Shown one piece after another: positions 35,050 through 47,599 of a stretch of 64,000 nt of DNA. Each line of letters starts with the position of its first letter. The first letter of the stretch is position 1. Position numbers and translations under genes: made by a program. Source of the DNA: Saxidomus purpurata (Eukaryota > Mollusca > Bivalvia > Venerida > Veneridae); NCBI GenBank assembly GCA_022818135.1, contig JAFMSR010000015.1, forward strand, positions 22,504,706 to 22,568,705. Direction: 5' to 3'. The notes beneath the pieces were generated by a model, which saw only the letters and a program-made list of their open reading frames with translations, did no database searches and was not told the origin of the DNA.

Positions 35050-37490
35050 TTATCATAATTCAGTAAGAGATTACAATGCCAAGATTTTCTACTAATAGGT
35101 CTTTATAACAAATCTTTTGTAAGGCGTGTTCCACACGCAGCGGTCAAGGTTGCTATTATTCTGCGACTTAATTAAGGTCTGCTTCAAATCGTGGTCATGC
35201 TCATTAACTTTAGTCACAAAATAGATTGTTACCACCTGTCTGAGAATTGAAGGCCGGTGTGACAGGCCGGGATACTTGCCTCTATACTTACGACAAGTGA
35301 AGTATCAACCTTTTGAAAATGTGTCCGTCATCGAAGAAAACAAAATAAATCCTTTCTTATCACATATATTACAAGAAATATCCAAAGAACTAAAAAAAAT
35401 ATTAATTTGTTCTCTGCAGAAGTTTTTCAAACACGAGAATATTATATGGCGTTTGTAAGTTGTGTAAGCCAATTTTGATATATGAAATATGTTGACAATA
35501 ATCATATACTTAGCTAATTTAACTTAGCTTTATGACATTGAATACTTAGTTGGAAATACAATGCAAGCACACCTATTTCATGAAAAAAGTACTTATTAAG
35601 GTGTATACAGACTGCTGGCAACCTATTTTGTCTATCATTTTTCAATTTAACTACCGTCTAAATGCCAGTTATTGTTTGTTGGCATACAAACTCGTTGACA
35701 ATACGAAGTACAACACTTTATCTTATGACATTATTTACATTATCTTATCATGTTTAGTTTACAAAAATACTGGTTTTAACGGACAATTTGTAAGGACATT
35801 ATTATTCAACCAGTCGTTTGATTATATCGGTGCAAACAAGGCCCGAATACGTTAATCAGATATGCATTATTATGAAAATGACACCTATATTACAAAAGCA
35901 CTTGATAGCCGTAGATTCGTAAATGATTTTTTTCTTTTTATGACATTATATATATAGTACTTCTTTGAAACACGTGAAAAATATATGGCTGTTTTTTATG
36001 AACTATTGCAAACTACTATCATTTGAAACATTCAGGAAGTGTTGAAACTTTTTTATTGATAATGAATCAAATGTCTTCAATATATGACAGCCAGGATTGT
36101 CGGATGTTTATATGTAGTTCATATTGATAAGTTTGTCTTTAACTATTGTTATAATACAAAACTAATGTCAATAGTTAACGGTTTGTTTGCTTTTTATGCT
36201 TTTAAATGAATCCTTGTATTTTACTTGATCTAACTTCAATAGAGGTTTTGACATATTGACATGATAGCAGTCTAAATTCGACATTAAGGCCTAAAGAGCT
36301 GGAACATAAAAAAGAAAGAAAACATAGTTTTAGGACAAGTGTTGAGTGGGTTGACTATCATTTCAGTATCTCTTTGTTTGGTATAAATACGTTTCTTACG
36401 ACTCTTTCTAAAACAGTCTCATCAAGGAGTTCGGCACAATAAACACCTGTTAATTATGTCCCTAAGAATCATTTTATAGCTGCTTCTATGCATTGTTTTA
36501 GCCAAAAAAGTATATTGTTGCAAGATCATAACAAGATTCCAGAACACAAGGCCATTGATTCATCTATTTGTACTAATCGTACCCCCTCCCCCAAAAAAAT
36601 ATTATAATACATTCTCGTTCGCTAGCAAGCAGGCGATCGCCTTAAACTGACTATAAAGAAGTACTAAGCATTTAACGTTATTCGGAGAACGAAGTGAGTT
36701 TTTTTACCATGGATCCGAAAAATATAAGATATTTAAACTTATGGCACATTACTTTGGTCAGCATTCTATGTGTAGAATTTTGACTTGTTTCCCCTCAAAC
36801 AAAATCTTAGATTTAATAACAATTACAATGAAATAAACAGTTTCACATTTTGGCGAATGAAATGTTACATCTTGAAGTTTATGTAAACTCTTATATAATA
36901 ACTGATATAATACAACCTCTTTGATTCATTTGAGCGTATTGCAGACTTAAAGTGGACTTTTCGTTCCTTTGTAAGGTCTTTCAAACGCATTATACGTAAC
37001 AATGCAATTACGGAAATTATTTCAACCTATGATGATATCATTTTTTATCAAACAAGACATACGACACCGTCAACACGTCAGCGACTTTTCGTATCTGATT
37101 AATATGAAATGTAAATGTGCATGCTGATGAGACACAAATAAACTATTATTAACTCATGACCGATCTCTGTTTGATTTAACATCTTCAGTTTCTTGCGGGG
37201 GCCTGGAACATGTAACAGTTTATAGGTGACTTTGAACAGGTGCAGTTAAAACACAAACAATTGTACTCAATTTACTGATCATTCTTTCCGAGTAAACGTT
37301 TTCTGACGAGGGAAGACATCAAATAAGAATGACACTTTTAACTTCTTGAGAAAAGACAGATAAGTTAACCAATTGCATTTGATGTCATTTTTTCAGATTG
37401 GTATTTCAAAAAAATATTATTAATAAGTATTATAAAACGTCTTTACCAAAGTTAGGTTAATAAAAAATGAGTGCCTTCCCAAATCAATAT
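35050..37490. other. Spacer between the divergent receptor genes, part 1
   Basis: AT-rich non-coding DNA. Short open frames such as 35276-35458 and 35550-35855 have no domain or splice support. The first non-coding exons and promoters of both receptor genes may lie in the 34.2-44.3 kb spacer but cannot be pinned down. Confidence 0.4.
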
Positions 37491-37493
37491 CGT

Positions 37494-37712
37494 GGACCCG
37501 CCGTGGCGCAGTGGTAGCGCGTTCGCTTCAGGATCGAGGGCCCGGGTTCGATCCCTACCATAGCCATGTCGCTAGTGTCCTTAGGCAAGACAGAAATAAT
37601 TCCACATTGCCTCTCTCTCTTCGAGGTTGATTCCATCTGGAATGAATCTCGAGAGCGATTAATGTAAGTTGAAGGAATTGTTTCGCAATCGAGAATAAAT
37701 AAATTAGTGTAT
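37494..37712 (+). mobile_element. tRNA-derived SINE
   Basis: The head GCCGTGGCGCAGTGGTAGCG with CGGGTTCGATCCC (boxes A and B) is followed by a body containing TCCATCTGGAATGAAT, CTCGAGAGCGATT and AATCGAGAATAAATAAA. The body matches the element at 57403-57712. The two overlapping minus-strand ORFs are shadows. Confidence 0.75.
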
Positions 37713-37739
37713 ATATATACACCCAAATGAAAATTATAC

Positions 37740-37990
37740 TAGTTTGCAGCAAGCTCGTGAGAAGTTCACCACAAACTTGCACAAACTCGCTGCGACCTTA
37801 TCAAGATTGCAGTCTTAAAATAATATGCTTGCGGATGCGCCCGAAGAAATTTAGCTTACGAATATTTCATGTTTCGCAAGCTTCCCAAAACTATCTCGCA
37901 ATTTAAATGTCGTTTAAGATTGCATCATGCCAGTGGTCCTGCAATCTTAAAATCATTTTTAAGATTGCGGCATGAGCCTGCAGAACTGGG
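37740..37990. repeat. AAGATTGC/GCAATCTT-rich patch
   Basis: Recurrent GCAATCTTAA and AAGATTGC motifs occur in both orientations, resembling the larger patch at 40480-40850 about 2.5 kb away. They may be the two flanks of an element inserted between them. Confidence 0.35.
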
Positions 37991-38459
37991 ACTGACAAAT
38001 TTCACAGCATGTAAATAGTATACATGCATCAACTTGTTGGCAGATTTATGGAGGGAATGTTTGTTTAGGAATATTAGAAAGTTTTTTTGGCAAAAGTAAG
38101 TGGCTTCATGTCTTTTCTGACAAAAGTAATCGGCTTTATTGTTTAATTTCAGTTCTATTAATTTTTAAGGGAACAATTACAATATTTTCCTACAATAACA
38201 AATTGTGTCAGGTTTATTTGTCACAAGTGTTCATTATTTTTTTTTCACACATCTGTTAACACAAGACATTAATTATTGTCTAGCAACTAGGAATTGTGAT
38301 GAAAACCGTTTTTGTTTTGCACCCAACTTTATTACAATTCACCAATTAGTTTATCTTATTGCAAACACATGATTTGGTCATGAACTAGTCATGAACAATT
38401 TTATTTTCATCGTTTCTCTCTTTTGGGAGATTTATTTTGGCATGATTGTCTATCAGTTT

Positions 38460-38482
38460 GTCTGTCTGTCTGTCTGTCTGTC
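38460..38482 (+). repeat. GTCT microsatellite
   Basis: About six GTCT repeats. Confidence 0.85.
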
Positions 38483-38689
38483 ATGAATTATTTCTGTTCA
38501 GCATGCCTTGCACTGCTGGAGTTACCTTTTCAAGAGCTTAGTTTTTTACTAAGTTTGTAATTTTTAGGATTTAATAGTTCATGAACTCAGGTTCATGAAC
38601 TGTTCATGACCAATTCCTGAAGTGCAAATGAGACATTGAAATTGTATACAATATAGAACTAGATGGGTGTTCAGTACGCTTGTGTCGAT

Positions 38690-39205
38690 TGCCCTCTTAC
38701 ACTTTGTCAGAATGACCGAAAAGTTTACAGGACAACATGCTTTAATGACTATTCAAAAAATATCTTTCCAAAGCAACGGTTAATATAATAAATAGCAAAA
38801 ACAATTGGCTTGTTCAATATTTTACTTTTTGGGGTCTAGCATTTCACAAAGTAACCCAAAGAATTGTAAACTTTGTTAAGCTACCAATCAAATATGACAT
38901 TGACCTACAAAATTTGGCGGCACCATGACCCTTTTGTCATAAGCAATACAATTTGAAAGTTTGATGAAGCAATCTTAAGAAATGGCAAAGTTATAGCTAA
39001 CGTAAAATATTTGTGACAAAAACTGAGTACAATAAGGGGCATAACTCTGTCAAATATGACCTTGACCTACAAAATGTGACGGCATCACAACCTTTTTGTC
39101 ATAAGCAATACAAGTTGAAAGTTTGATGAAGAATCTTAACAAACGGAAAAGTTACAGTCAACGTTAAGATTTTGTGACAGACGGACGGACAAAGCGATCC
39201 CTGTG
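38690..39205 (+). repeat. Dispersed repeat with tandem units
   Basis: Two similar units carry ATATGAC-TTGACCTACAAAAT, TTTTTGTCATAAGCAATACA and GTTTGATGAAG, ending with GTGACAGACGGACGGACA. No protein is encoded. Same general class as the intron 5 repeat. Confidence 0.6.
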
Positions 39206-39589
39206 TATCACTTTTTCTCAATGTTCATAAACTACTCAATAACGAGAAGAAAATTGTTTACCTTGAATGGTTCATGAACTGTTCATGATAATTCTAAAGA
39301 CATTTGATCTTAAAAAGTCTTTAAACGTTCATGATCATTTAGAGCATTGTTCATTAACTTCATTTTTAAGAACTGATCAAGGCTTTGTTTCATTTACAGT
39401 TCACGTTATTTCAAAAATATTTTATGAAAACAACGAGCTTGAATTCAAAGTGTGCTTCTGCTAGGCATGGGTTAAAAATGTAGACTTGAACTGTCATAAA
39501 CATATTCCTTAAACCTGAATATTAAACTGTACTACATTATAATTTTACCACCTTGTACGTGTTCAAAACCTAGGAATACATGTCTTTTT

Positions 39590-40460
39590 TAAGTCACCTG
39601 AGTACGAATTGTTCCAGGTGAGCTATTGTGATAGCCTGGTGTTAGTCTGTAGTAAGTCCATAATTTACCTTTTATATGCACTAGAGGCTGTATTTTCACT
39701 GTATCTTTATGAAACTTTGTCAGGATGACTCCCTTGATGAAAGCTAGTTTGATTTCGAATATGGGTTATCTTAGGTCAAAAACTAGGTTAACAGGTCAAA
39801 TCATAGAAATAGTAAATTGCAGAAGAAATATTTTATGTTTGCATAAATGGATTGGTAAAAACAGAAATTTAAAAAAAAATCAGGGTGTGTGATTCTTTTC
39901 CTATCAGCAAAATGAATTATATTTTGAAAAATATCTACAACTGTTATTGTTGTTGTTTTTTTGTTGTTGTTGTTGCTGTTAATATTCATGTTGATCGTGT
40001 ACGGGTCGAAGAAAGGACGTAATTCGCCTTGCAAATACGCCAATTTTCAATACGCCAATTTTCTAGTAATTTCTGCAAACACGTGACAAAACAATTTCGT
40101 AGTTGAAACAATTAAAAATTGAACACAGGTAATATCTCTTTAACTCATAAACGATGGCGAAAACTAGCGGTAATGAATCGGCAAACACATCGCTTTTATT
40201 TTTCATTCTGTCGTAAGTCAATACTTTACCTTGTATATGCACTTAAGGCTGCATTTTCACTAGATCTTTATGAAACTTTGTCAGAATGGCTCCCTTGATG
40301 AAAGCTAGTTTGATGCTAGGTCAACAGGTCAAATCAATAACCATAGTAAAACCTCGCGTGTGCAATTGGGGTTGCTTATGAAATTTGATTTGAATGATTG
40401 TCTGAGTGAATTTGACGGGTCATCTTAGGTCAAAAACAAGGTGACCAGCTTTTTCGAAGC
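39590..40460 (+). repeat. Dispersed repeat in two direct partial copies
   Basis: The block TTTATGAAACTTTGTCA with CTCCCTTGATGAAAGCTAGTTTGAT and AGGTCAAATCA occurs at about 39700-39810 and again at about 40265-40345. The left edge carries CAGGTGAGCTATTGTGAT, like the end of the element at 48846-49635. A TTG microsatellite (about 39943-39977) lies between. Confidence 0.55.
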
Positions 40461-40479
40461 AACCTTTAAAGCACAGTAA

Positions 40480-40850
40480 GCTTGCAACTTACACAACTTT
40501 GTAAGGTTGCGCATCCTTGTCAGGTTGCGCAACCTCGCTAGCTCGCGCAACTTTGTAAGCATGCGCAACCTTGCGCAAGCTAGTAATTAAGGTTGCTATC
40601 GCTGCAATCGCAAGTGTGCGCAACCTTATAAGCTTGCGTAATCTTAATAAGGTTACAGGAAGCGCGCGAAATTCTACCACAAAGGTTGTACAATCTTGCG
40701 CATGCTTAGATTAAGTGTTGCGAATGTTCCAATCGCAATCTTATTGCATGCTAAAATAAGTTTACCGCACGCTTGTTATGATTGCGATTGCAATCTTGCT
40801 GCGACCTTGCCACAATCTTAATTAAGATCGCGGTTTTAGTTTGGGTACAT
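40480..40850. repeat. TTGCGCAACC-rich patch
   Basis: Dense imperfect repeats of the palindromic TTGCGCAA and of GCAATCTT/AAGATTGC occur. The minus-strand ORF here is an artefact of the repeats. Confidence 0.6.
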
Positions 40851-40899
40851 TGTGTTAAAACTCAGAACAATACTAGTAAACATGGTAATTATATTTTCT

Positions 40900-43800
40900 C
40901 ATAAGTTCAATTGCGAATTAGTATTTAAATGGCTTTCTGTTCATTGATTTATTGCTTCTACACATTTAATAAGAATAGGCAAAATTGCACCAATTTACTA
41001 TTTTGTATTTCAATGTACTTTAAATAGTATTATAACAAATAGTTTTGATATCGCAGGCGTTTCCCTGTTTCAAGTGATACACTTGGTGATATAATGTCCT
41101 TTTTGATAGCATATGAAACAGGATAATAAATGCAAAACTTGTTATAAGAAAGCCAAGAAGTGAATTATTTTACATATTTAAAACACTAATTAAATTTGTT
41201 CTCGAATATTTCTGGGCGATTGAGCACGTATGTTTGTGTACATCCACATTCAATGTTCTCCAACATAATACCTGCGAATATTGTACCAACAACCTGTTGT
41301 TTCGCTATTATTATATTTTTCATTTACCCTGCAGAAAACTCTGACCCATATTTTCAAAGTCGAAGATCTTTGCTAGTAAACGGAAAAACTATAGTAGCCA
41401 CATTATTGCTGTCACCTGAAAAATGCTTTCCTGTACAATAGATTAAAATACTGTACTCGAAATAAATTCAAACAAAGGCTTACGTGGTGTTTTAACAAAG
41501 TTAACGTTCTTGATATAGAGATATGATTTAAATCACGTGTTGACTGATAGAACGACTAGTTAGTCAGACCTTTTATTTAATGTACATGTAGCATAAATCG
41601 TCGCCTAAGTGCAAACCATACTATAGGAAATGACAATGATAAACAATGTGTATCGTGGGTACACGCCTAACGAAAATTGAAAGCTTGGTTTCTCTGATGA
41701 TTAATACATTTTCAACGCTAACACGGTGGTAGTGCGGATAAAATAAGCAAATTTTCTTTTCGTCTGAATTACTTTCCATCTGTCATGATCAAATATTTAC
41801 TTTTGCTGATTTATAAAGCTGAGATACTCATGTCATGAATTTCATAAATTTTAGTGACGATATTTTCGTAACACATGTAAGTGCTTCGATAATTTTATAT
41901 CGACGTCTTCAAATCGTTCAGCATTTGGATTCTTGTGACTGGTACTAAACTTTAAAAAAATCAGTAATTTAAGAGAAATATAATGGTTAGTTACGAAAGC
42001 TTTCTTAATGTGTTACACTCATGTGTAACATTCATGTCACCGCCACGTTTTTGTTAGGGGCTCCCGATGGCTTTCACAGATTCTGGTTGGAATATACCTT
42101 GGAGTTATTTTTCATCATACAGGGACCAACTTAATTAAGTACTAGACTTCCTTATTAACATAATGTAAGTTTTCTTCATATCCTTTGCACAGCGGCATAT
42201 TTTGTTACACACTCGACAGACATGCATGTGTTTTTGTAAACACTGTACATCACGTTTTGCTACTTTCGGTTTACTGCGCGTGTTGTATACGTCAGCAAAT
42301 AGATTGAGCTGTAACATGAAAGTAAAATTGCCATTGGGCCACCTACAGAAGTCACGCGCAGGGGTCACCCTATCTGCTAACCTGCGCATGGACTTCTTCT
42401 TTTTTCTTTTTTCTTTTGCTAACGAGAGGTCAGTTTTAAGCGTTCTCATAAGATGTCAATTTACCTGGGTTTGAGTACGACATGTCTGCTTTATGTCTAT
42501 GAAAAAATATTTGCACACGGTCAAAACACTATCCCATAAGGGCCTGTACGCGATCGTTGGTAAAATAAAAATTTTCAAACGTGGTAAAATTGTGTCCAAT
42601 GTCATTTTCAAGGTTGTCTTAAAGTGTCAGCATTTGCCTCGGACGTCTGAGTTTTCAACATCCAGGAGCTGTCGGCATAACCTTTAGATACATACAGACA
42701 AAACGTGTTCCATACGGTAACTGTCACGTTTATGGAGGGCCAAACCTGTCTTAACCCGCGTATACGGTTTATTACGTTATTGCCGTTCAAAGGATATAAC
42801 ATTAAGATATGTAAACTTTTATAAATGTAAAGGAAGTTTATTGTAAGAGTAGATAAAACATTTCTGCTCTAAGAGTTGAGGATTTATAATATTTATGAGA
42901 AATATCATAATAGCTAACGACGTTCACTGTGATTTACTTCCTGTAATGACAAAATGACATATTTACACTAAAATCTGTAAATGAGGTCATTGAACTGTCG
43001 GTTTACTACAAATGCTATCTTTAGTTTGTTGAGACGGGTCGTATTTTAACTGCTTTGATTATCTCATTAAAAAGCATGTATTTAATGGTAGTATTTTGTC
43101 AGGTAAAAGTATTATGGCGGATGTAATTGAATGCTTGATGTGTGAGTAACACAATTATGTGATACAGAAGTAGACATACGTATCACAACATGCGATGCAT
43201 TGGTACTTTGTCACTGCTTTCATTAAGTAGCCTATATATATTCTGCACACTGGTTGATCAGTATTTTTACCGAGCCTCCAGCTTCTGTTCTGAGCGTTCT
43301 CATTAAACATTTATAGCCAAAACATGTCCTCATTTTCGTTTTTAGATTCTTTCTTACTATATGTAGTTTAACACTTTATAATCATGCTATGTATATATAG
43401 TGTATACTATTCATCGTTCTAAGAGTACGTAATTTAGAACAAAATAAAATGACATAGCTTCAAGTATGGCCTCCTACGTCGCAGTATCTGCATATATATG
43501 ATGCGTACATCTTAAATAAAAACATTATGTCATGTTGATGGTAGAACGTTTGTGCGTGGTACAAATTGCATATTAGATATGACGTGTGGGGTATTTATAA
43601 ATAGACCGAGAACGGAAATTACACATATTTCTTGTCTATTACGTAATCGTATTGTTAGATTTTTGTAACGCCTTTTTAAATGCATTAAAAATAATCAAGA
43701 TATAGAGTTGCATGGAATTTTCTTTTATCAGGTTAGTTTAACTTCTTTTAATTTAAAAAAAAATGAAATAAGTGTTGTAACATTTGATTTACAATAAAAA

Positions 43801-44320
43801 TATAACTAAGTACAGAACATTTATATATGCACAATTTAATAGACAAATATATGAAAAAAGGTAATAATAATTTTGGCATTGAAATGGTCTTTTTTAATAC
43901 AAGAATCTTTTATTTTCCGGTCCTGTCTAATTTCTTGTAAATCTGTAAAACAAAGACTAAAACTTACGCCCGTGAGATTTACCATTTACATTGCAATTTA
44001 CGACTACGATATAATCATTTACGATATTTCCATTCACGACTGTAACATTACCATTAACGACTATTAATTTATAACTTTATCTAGAAGGTTCCCCTTACTC
44101 TTAAGTTTTGTTAGAAATAATAATGACTTGAGGTGACACTGTGTGGTTTGTAAAGTTTAGATTTCACAAAGTATGATAAAATAGTTGTTATTACTTCCTT
44201 CAATCTTTTGATTTGGTAACAGTAAGGAAGGATCATAGTTAACCACAAATTCCGGTTACACCATCATTTAATGAATATGTTAAATGGAAGGTGTTAAGTT
44301 ATTTTCGTCATTATCTCGAT
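40900..44320. other. Spacer between the divergent receptor genes, part 2
   Basis: Mostly non-coding. A possible acceptor (CATTTACCCTGCAG) at about 41334 opens a 35-codon frame to a stop near 41441, unrecognised. A minus-strand frame at 42135-42449 holds HVCRVCNKICRC but has no other support. Degenerate TTTACGACTA repeats occur at 43975-44065. Confidence 0.35.
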
Positions 44321-44330
44321 TTTAGGTAAA

Positions 44331-44424
44331 ATGAATCTGTCATTGATATTTGTTGTTTTGGTGCTACAAAACTCTTCTACAGACGGAAGATTATTGCCAA
44401 ACAAGGAAAGGTCTTGTAGTCATG
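44331..44424 (+). CDS. Decoy-type receptor exon 1: signal peptide
   Basis: The ATG follows an acceptor-like TTTTAG by five bases, implying a 5' non-coding exon, the same layout as the TIR paralog. It has 31 codons plus one base, with donor GTATGT, phase 1. The hydrophobic core is LSLIFVVLVL. Confidence 0.75.
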
Positions 44425-47295
44425 GTATGTTTATAAAATTAACACTGCATTTCTATATTGTACCTAATAATGAAAAGATTGATTAATGTAGTAAAAGAAA
44501 TCTCTTTAGACTAGTATATTATTCATTTTATGCGTCTACCTTTTTCTTTAGTTTGCTTGCAACTAATACTGTATATATATAAACTGCATTCTTCTGAAAT
44601 CTTCAAAAAGCTAATATCAACACTTTTACGTGAGAACAGAAAGCTATTTCCAATCAGTACCTTTGCCCTCTCATTTGAATAAACCTACTCTTATCGCTAA
44701 TGTGTTTGTTCTGTACGTTAGATATAAAGCTTAAATATTTGCACCTCTGAAAATGAGAATGAGCCAGCCTGGGAGTTTGGTTTCATGGTCTGTTCACAAG
44801 GTAACAGTCCATCGTTTTAATCCATAGTGAAATGAGGAAGAAAACAAGCATATGAATCCGTGCTTGAACTTTATCAATTAGTTGCATAACGGTGTTATGT
44901 CTATTCTTATAAACATGTACTATGTTCAATTGTAATTCTAGTTTACTAACAACTGGCAGTAGTACATGCTCTAGGTTCTTACATTCTAAACATTCTATCG
45001 CAATTCTATTATATTGCATGAATTACTGACATGTCTAAAACAAAACTACTCATTTTTAACACAATTAGAAAAAGGAAAAATGGCAAATGGAGATGACATC
45101 ATATATGAAACAGTGCGTTATGGACATTTCATCCAGCTTGAGTGTTGCTGTTGCGAGGGAGATGTCATAAGCTGGACAAAATGGAGTAATGCAACGAAAC
45201 AGTGGCAGGAGTTTGTACCAGACCGCAGTGAAGTTAAATTCATGAACAATAAGCACATTATATCCGTACAAAGTTCAACATTTGAAGATAGGGGACTATA
45301 TAAATGCAGGGCTCGAAATGGTTCAAATGTAATGAATTCTACAACATTCCTTCTAGACGTGGTTGCTTGTGATAAGCTGGCAAGAGGACCTTATCCTATA
45401 TCGCCATCACCTTGTGTTGAGACATTAACACAAGAAAGTAACACATTAACACTTCCATGCACGGGCTACTTTGGATGCAAAGAAGAAGGGGATATTAGAA
45501 TTGCCACATGGTTTGTATCCCTCGATAAGAACAAAAAAGACGATTGGTTAGAAGCTAAGACTGTAGACAAACGCTACAAGCAAGTTGATTTTCAACGGTA
45601 AGAGCAAAGCATGAATGCCAAGTATCTATGCACTTACTACATATCATGACCAGAACGCTGCACATTAATGAAATTGCATTTCAATCTGTCTAATTATCAG
45701 ACGTAACCGTTAAAAGTCAATTATATAAATATGCTTGATTACCTATTTAAAAAGAAAAACATACTAATAATCGTATGCACATATAAAGCTGAAACATATT
45801 TATCTTAATATTAAATTAAAGTTTTGTAAGTTAATAGTTAGAAAATACTACTAGTCTACCAAAGACTTTTTCATGTAAAGGTAATTTGAAAATATTATTT
45901 CCTCACCTGACCTCTGCTCAAGTTAATATACAGGTTTGAAATTACCAGGATGTAAATGTTATTGTTTCGCCTTTTAATTGTAACTTGTTGTTTAAATGAA
46001 CAGCCTGTATAAATTTTAAATTAATGAAATAAATGATTTTTCGTTATCTAATATCATTTAGAGATGGCAGTGCAGTGCAAGGTTCAAATCTAACTATTGA
46101 TGATGTTTCGGCGGTAGACTTTAATCGAAAATTTATGTGTATACTGGCGTCCCCTCAAATGATAGATGGACAAACTAGCGTCATTGTGACATTGAAACAG
46201 GACCCAAGTGGTATGTATGTTCTTATTGTTTTTCATGTCGCACCCGCTGGCGGTGACTCGGCATAGTTGTAAGTGTGGCAGTCCGGTGTATGTGCGTGCG
46301 TGTGTACGACCGTCCGTATGGGTTTGTCCGGGATGAAACTTCCTGATGCACGGATGGGTTCTTAGTTGTTCTACACAATGGGACAGGGTGTCATGCGCAA
46401 GACATGGGTCTGTAGCTTAAAGATCAAGGTCACACTTAGAGGTAAAAATTGGCACGCGGGAATTTGTCCGTGCTGTAAATTCCTGATGCATTGTAATAGT
46501 TAAAATTGGCATGGGAAAATAGAACAGCATTTCACACACAAGACCCATGTCCGTACCTAAAAGCTCAAAGTCAAACTTAAAGATTAAATGTTAAAAACGG
46601 TCATGTGAGACCTTGTCCGGGCTGTAACTTGCTCCTTGTGTATCAGAAGATTTAGAATTGACATTTTTTCACTTTTTTCACCACAATGAGACGCCTACAA
46701 GTTCCTATTCCCTTTGACCCTTCGCAGTTGGCGGGCTCGACGTCTTCCCTATTGGCATCCTGTCTACATCTTAACCCGCATGCCCATAGTTTAGTGACTG
46801 TTTTACACAAATATTTGCTAAAGAATAAGAACGCCAAATACCGGTACACTGTATTATATGAATTATCAACACTCAGGTAAATGTGCAATACATCTCTTTA
46901 ATGAAAGTAAATTAATTTTCTTGATATTAAAGATTATACGTGCTCTTGACTGGCTATCATAAGACTCACATACTAAATGTAAGTACATTTCTATACGCAT
47001 ATCAATACCATTAAGCAACTTTATAATACATTGTATTATGAAAGAAAGAAAATTAAAACCATTCTTTCTTTCAGGTAGATTGGCTGCGTCAGACTCAGCG
47101 TTCAGTTACCTGGTAACGCTGATAGGTGTAAGCACTATTGCATGCATTTCAGTAGTGGTAAATGCAGTGATGCTCTTTGTAACATACCACGGAAGACTGC
47201 GACAAAATAAAAGTAGGATAAATAAACATTTTTCTGTTAGTGTCACCGGCCAGAAATGGACACCAGTTGAATTAAGAGATGTTGAGTACACTTGA
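44331..47295 (+). CDS. IL-1R-like paralog lacking a TIR domain (decoy-type): signal peptide, two Ig domains, TM, short tail
   Basis: Four coding exons (44331-44424, 45069-45597, 46062-46210, 47075-47295) total 993 nt and join in phase to 330 residues. The signal peptide is MNLSLIFVVLVLQNSS. Ig domain 1 has a Cys cluster at 57-60 and Cys111 in EDRGLYKC. Ig domain 2 has Cys162 (TLPCTGYFGC) and Cys234 (RKFMC). The helix is about 269-294 and the cytoplasmic tail about 35 residues, ending DVEYT. Several N-glycosylation sequons (NAT, NGS, NST, NLT) are seen. Shared strings CDxLARGP and CTGYFGC and identical intron phases make it a paralog of the minus-strand TIR receptor. The stop comes soon after the helix in the same exon, so TIR loss is not a frameshift within a TIR exon. 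By analogy with vertebrate IL1R2 it could compete for ligand without signalling; that is inference. Confidence 0.8.
45069..45597 (+). CDS. Decoy-type receptor exon 2: Ig domain 1 plus first half of Ig domain 2
   Basis: The acceptor is ACACAATTAG and the donor GTAAGA; phase 1 in, phase 2 out. In the TIR paralog the same protein stretch is split by an intron between domain 1 and CDQLARGP. Here VVACDKLARG is continuous, so one intron was lost here or gained there. Confidence 0.8.
46062..46210 (+). CDS. Decoy-type receptor exon 3: second half of Ig domain 2
   Basis: The acceptor is ATCATTTAG and the donor GTATGT; phase 2 in, phase 1 out. It encodes SNLTIDDVSAVDFNRKFMC, with the second Cys of domain 2, followed by TSVIVTLKQDPSG. 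Confidence 0.8.
46245..46640 (+). repeat. Dispersed repeat in intron 3 of the decoy-type receptor
   Basis: Repeated 'TTGTCCG' with 'GGGCTGTAACTTCCTGATGCA'-like blocks and CAAGACCCATG motifs occur in units of about 130 bp. It is non-coding and transposon-like. Confidence 0.55.
47075..47295 (+). CDS. Decoy-type receptor exon 4: transmembrane helix, short tail, stop
   Basis: The acceptor is TTTCTTTCAG. The helix SYLVTLIGVSTIACISVVVN continues AVMLFV, then TYHGRLRQNKSR (basic stop-transfer) and a short tail to a TGA at 47293-47295. No TIR motif follows in any frame to the LINE remnant at 48060. Confidence 0.8.
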
Positions 47296-47599
47296 AAGTT
47301 AAGAGTGTAGGTGGGCGATCAACCTTCAACAACCCATACATCCGAGTATGGACTTCCATTAACTGAGGAGCACACCGAAACTGATTGTTACTAACATAAT
47401 ATGACGGTTATGATCTTATATAAGCACGTAAAACAAGTGGGTGTATTAATAACACTCACATGCTTGTTTTATTCTTAATCAAAGTGTAAGATTTAGTCAT
47501 TTCTGTAGCAATCAATATTTTATTATTATTATTAAATTGATTATAGTCTCTGCCCATCCAAGTGAACCTGCCAAGACCCCAGACATAATATTTACTCAC

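Noticed and set aside
40489..40680. Leu/Ala-rich minus ORF
   Set aside because: Low-complexity product of the TTGCGCAACC repeats.
42135..42449. 104-codon minus ORF with HVCRVCNKICRC as a zinc-finger gene
   Set aside because: No spacing typical of a known finger, a lysine run in the frame, and an overlapping plus ORF; insufficient support.
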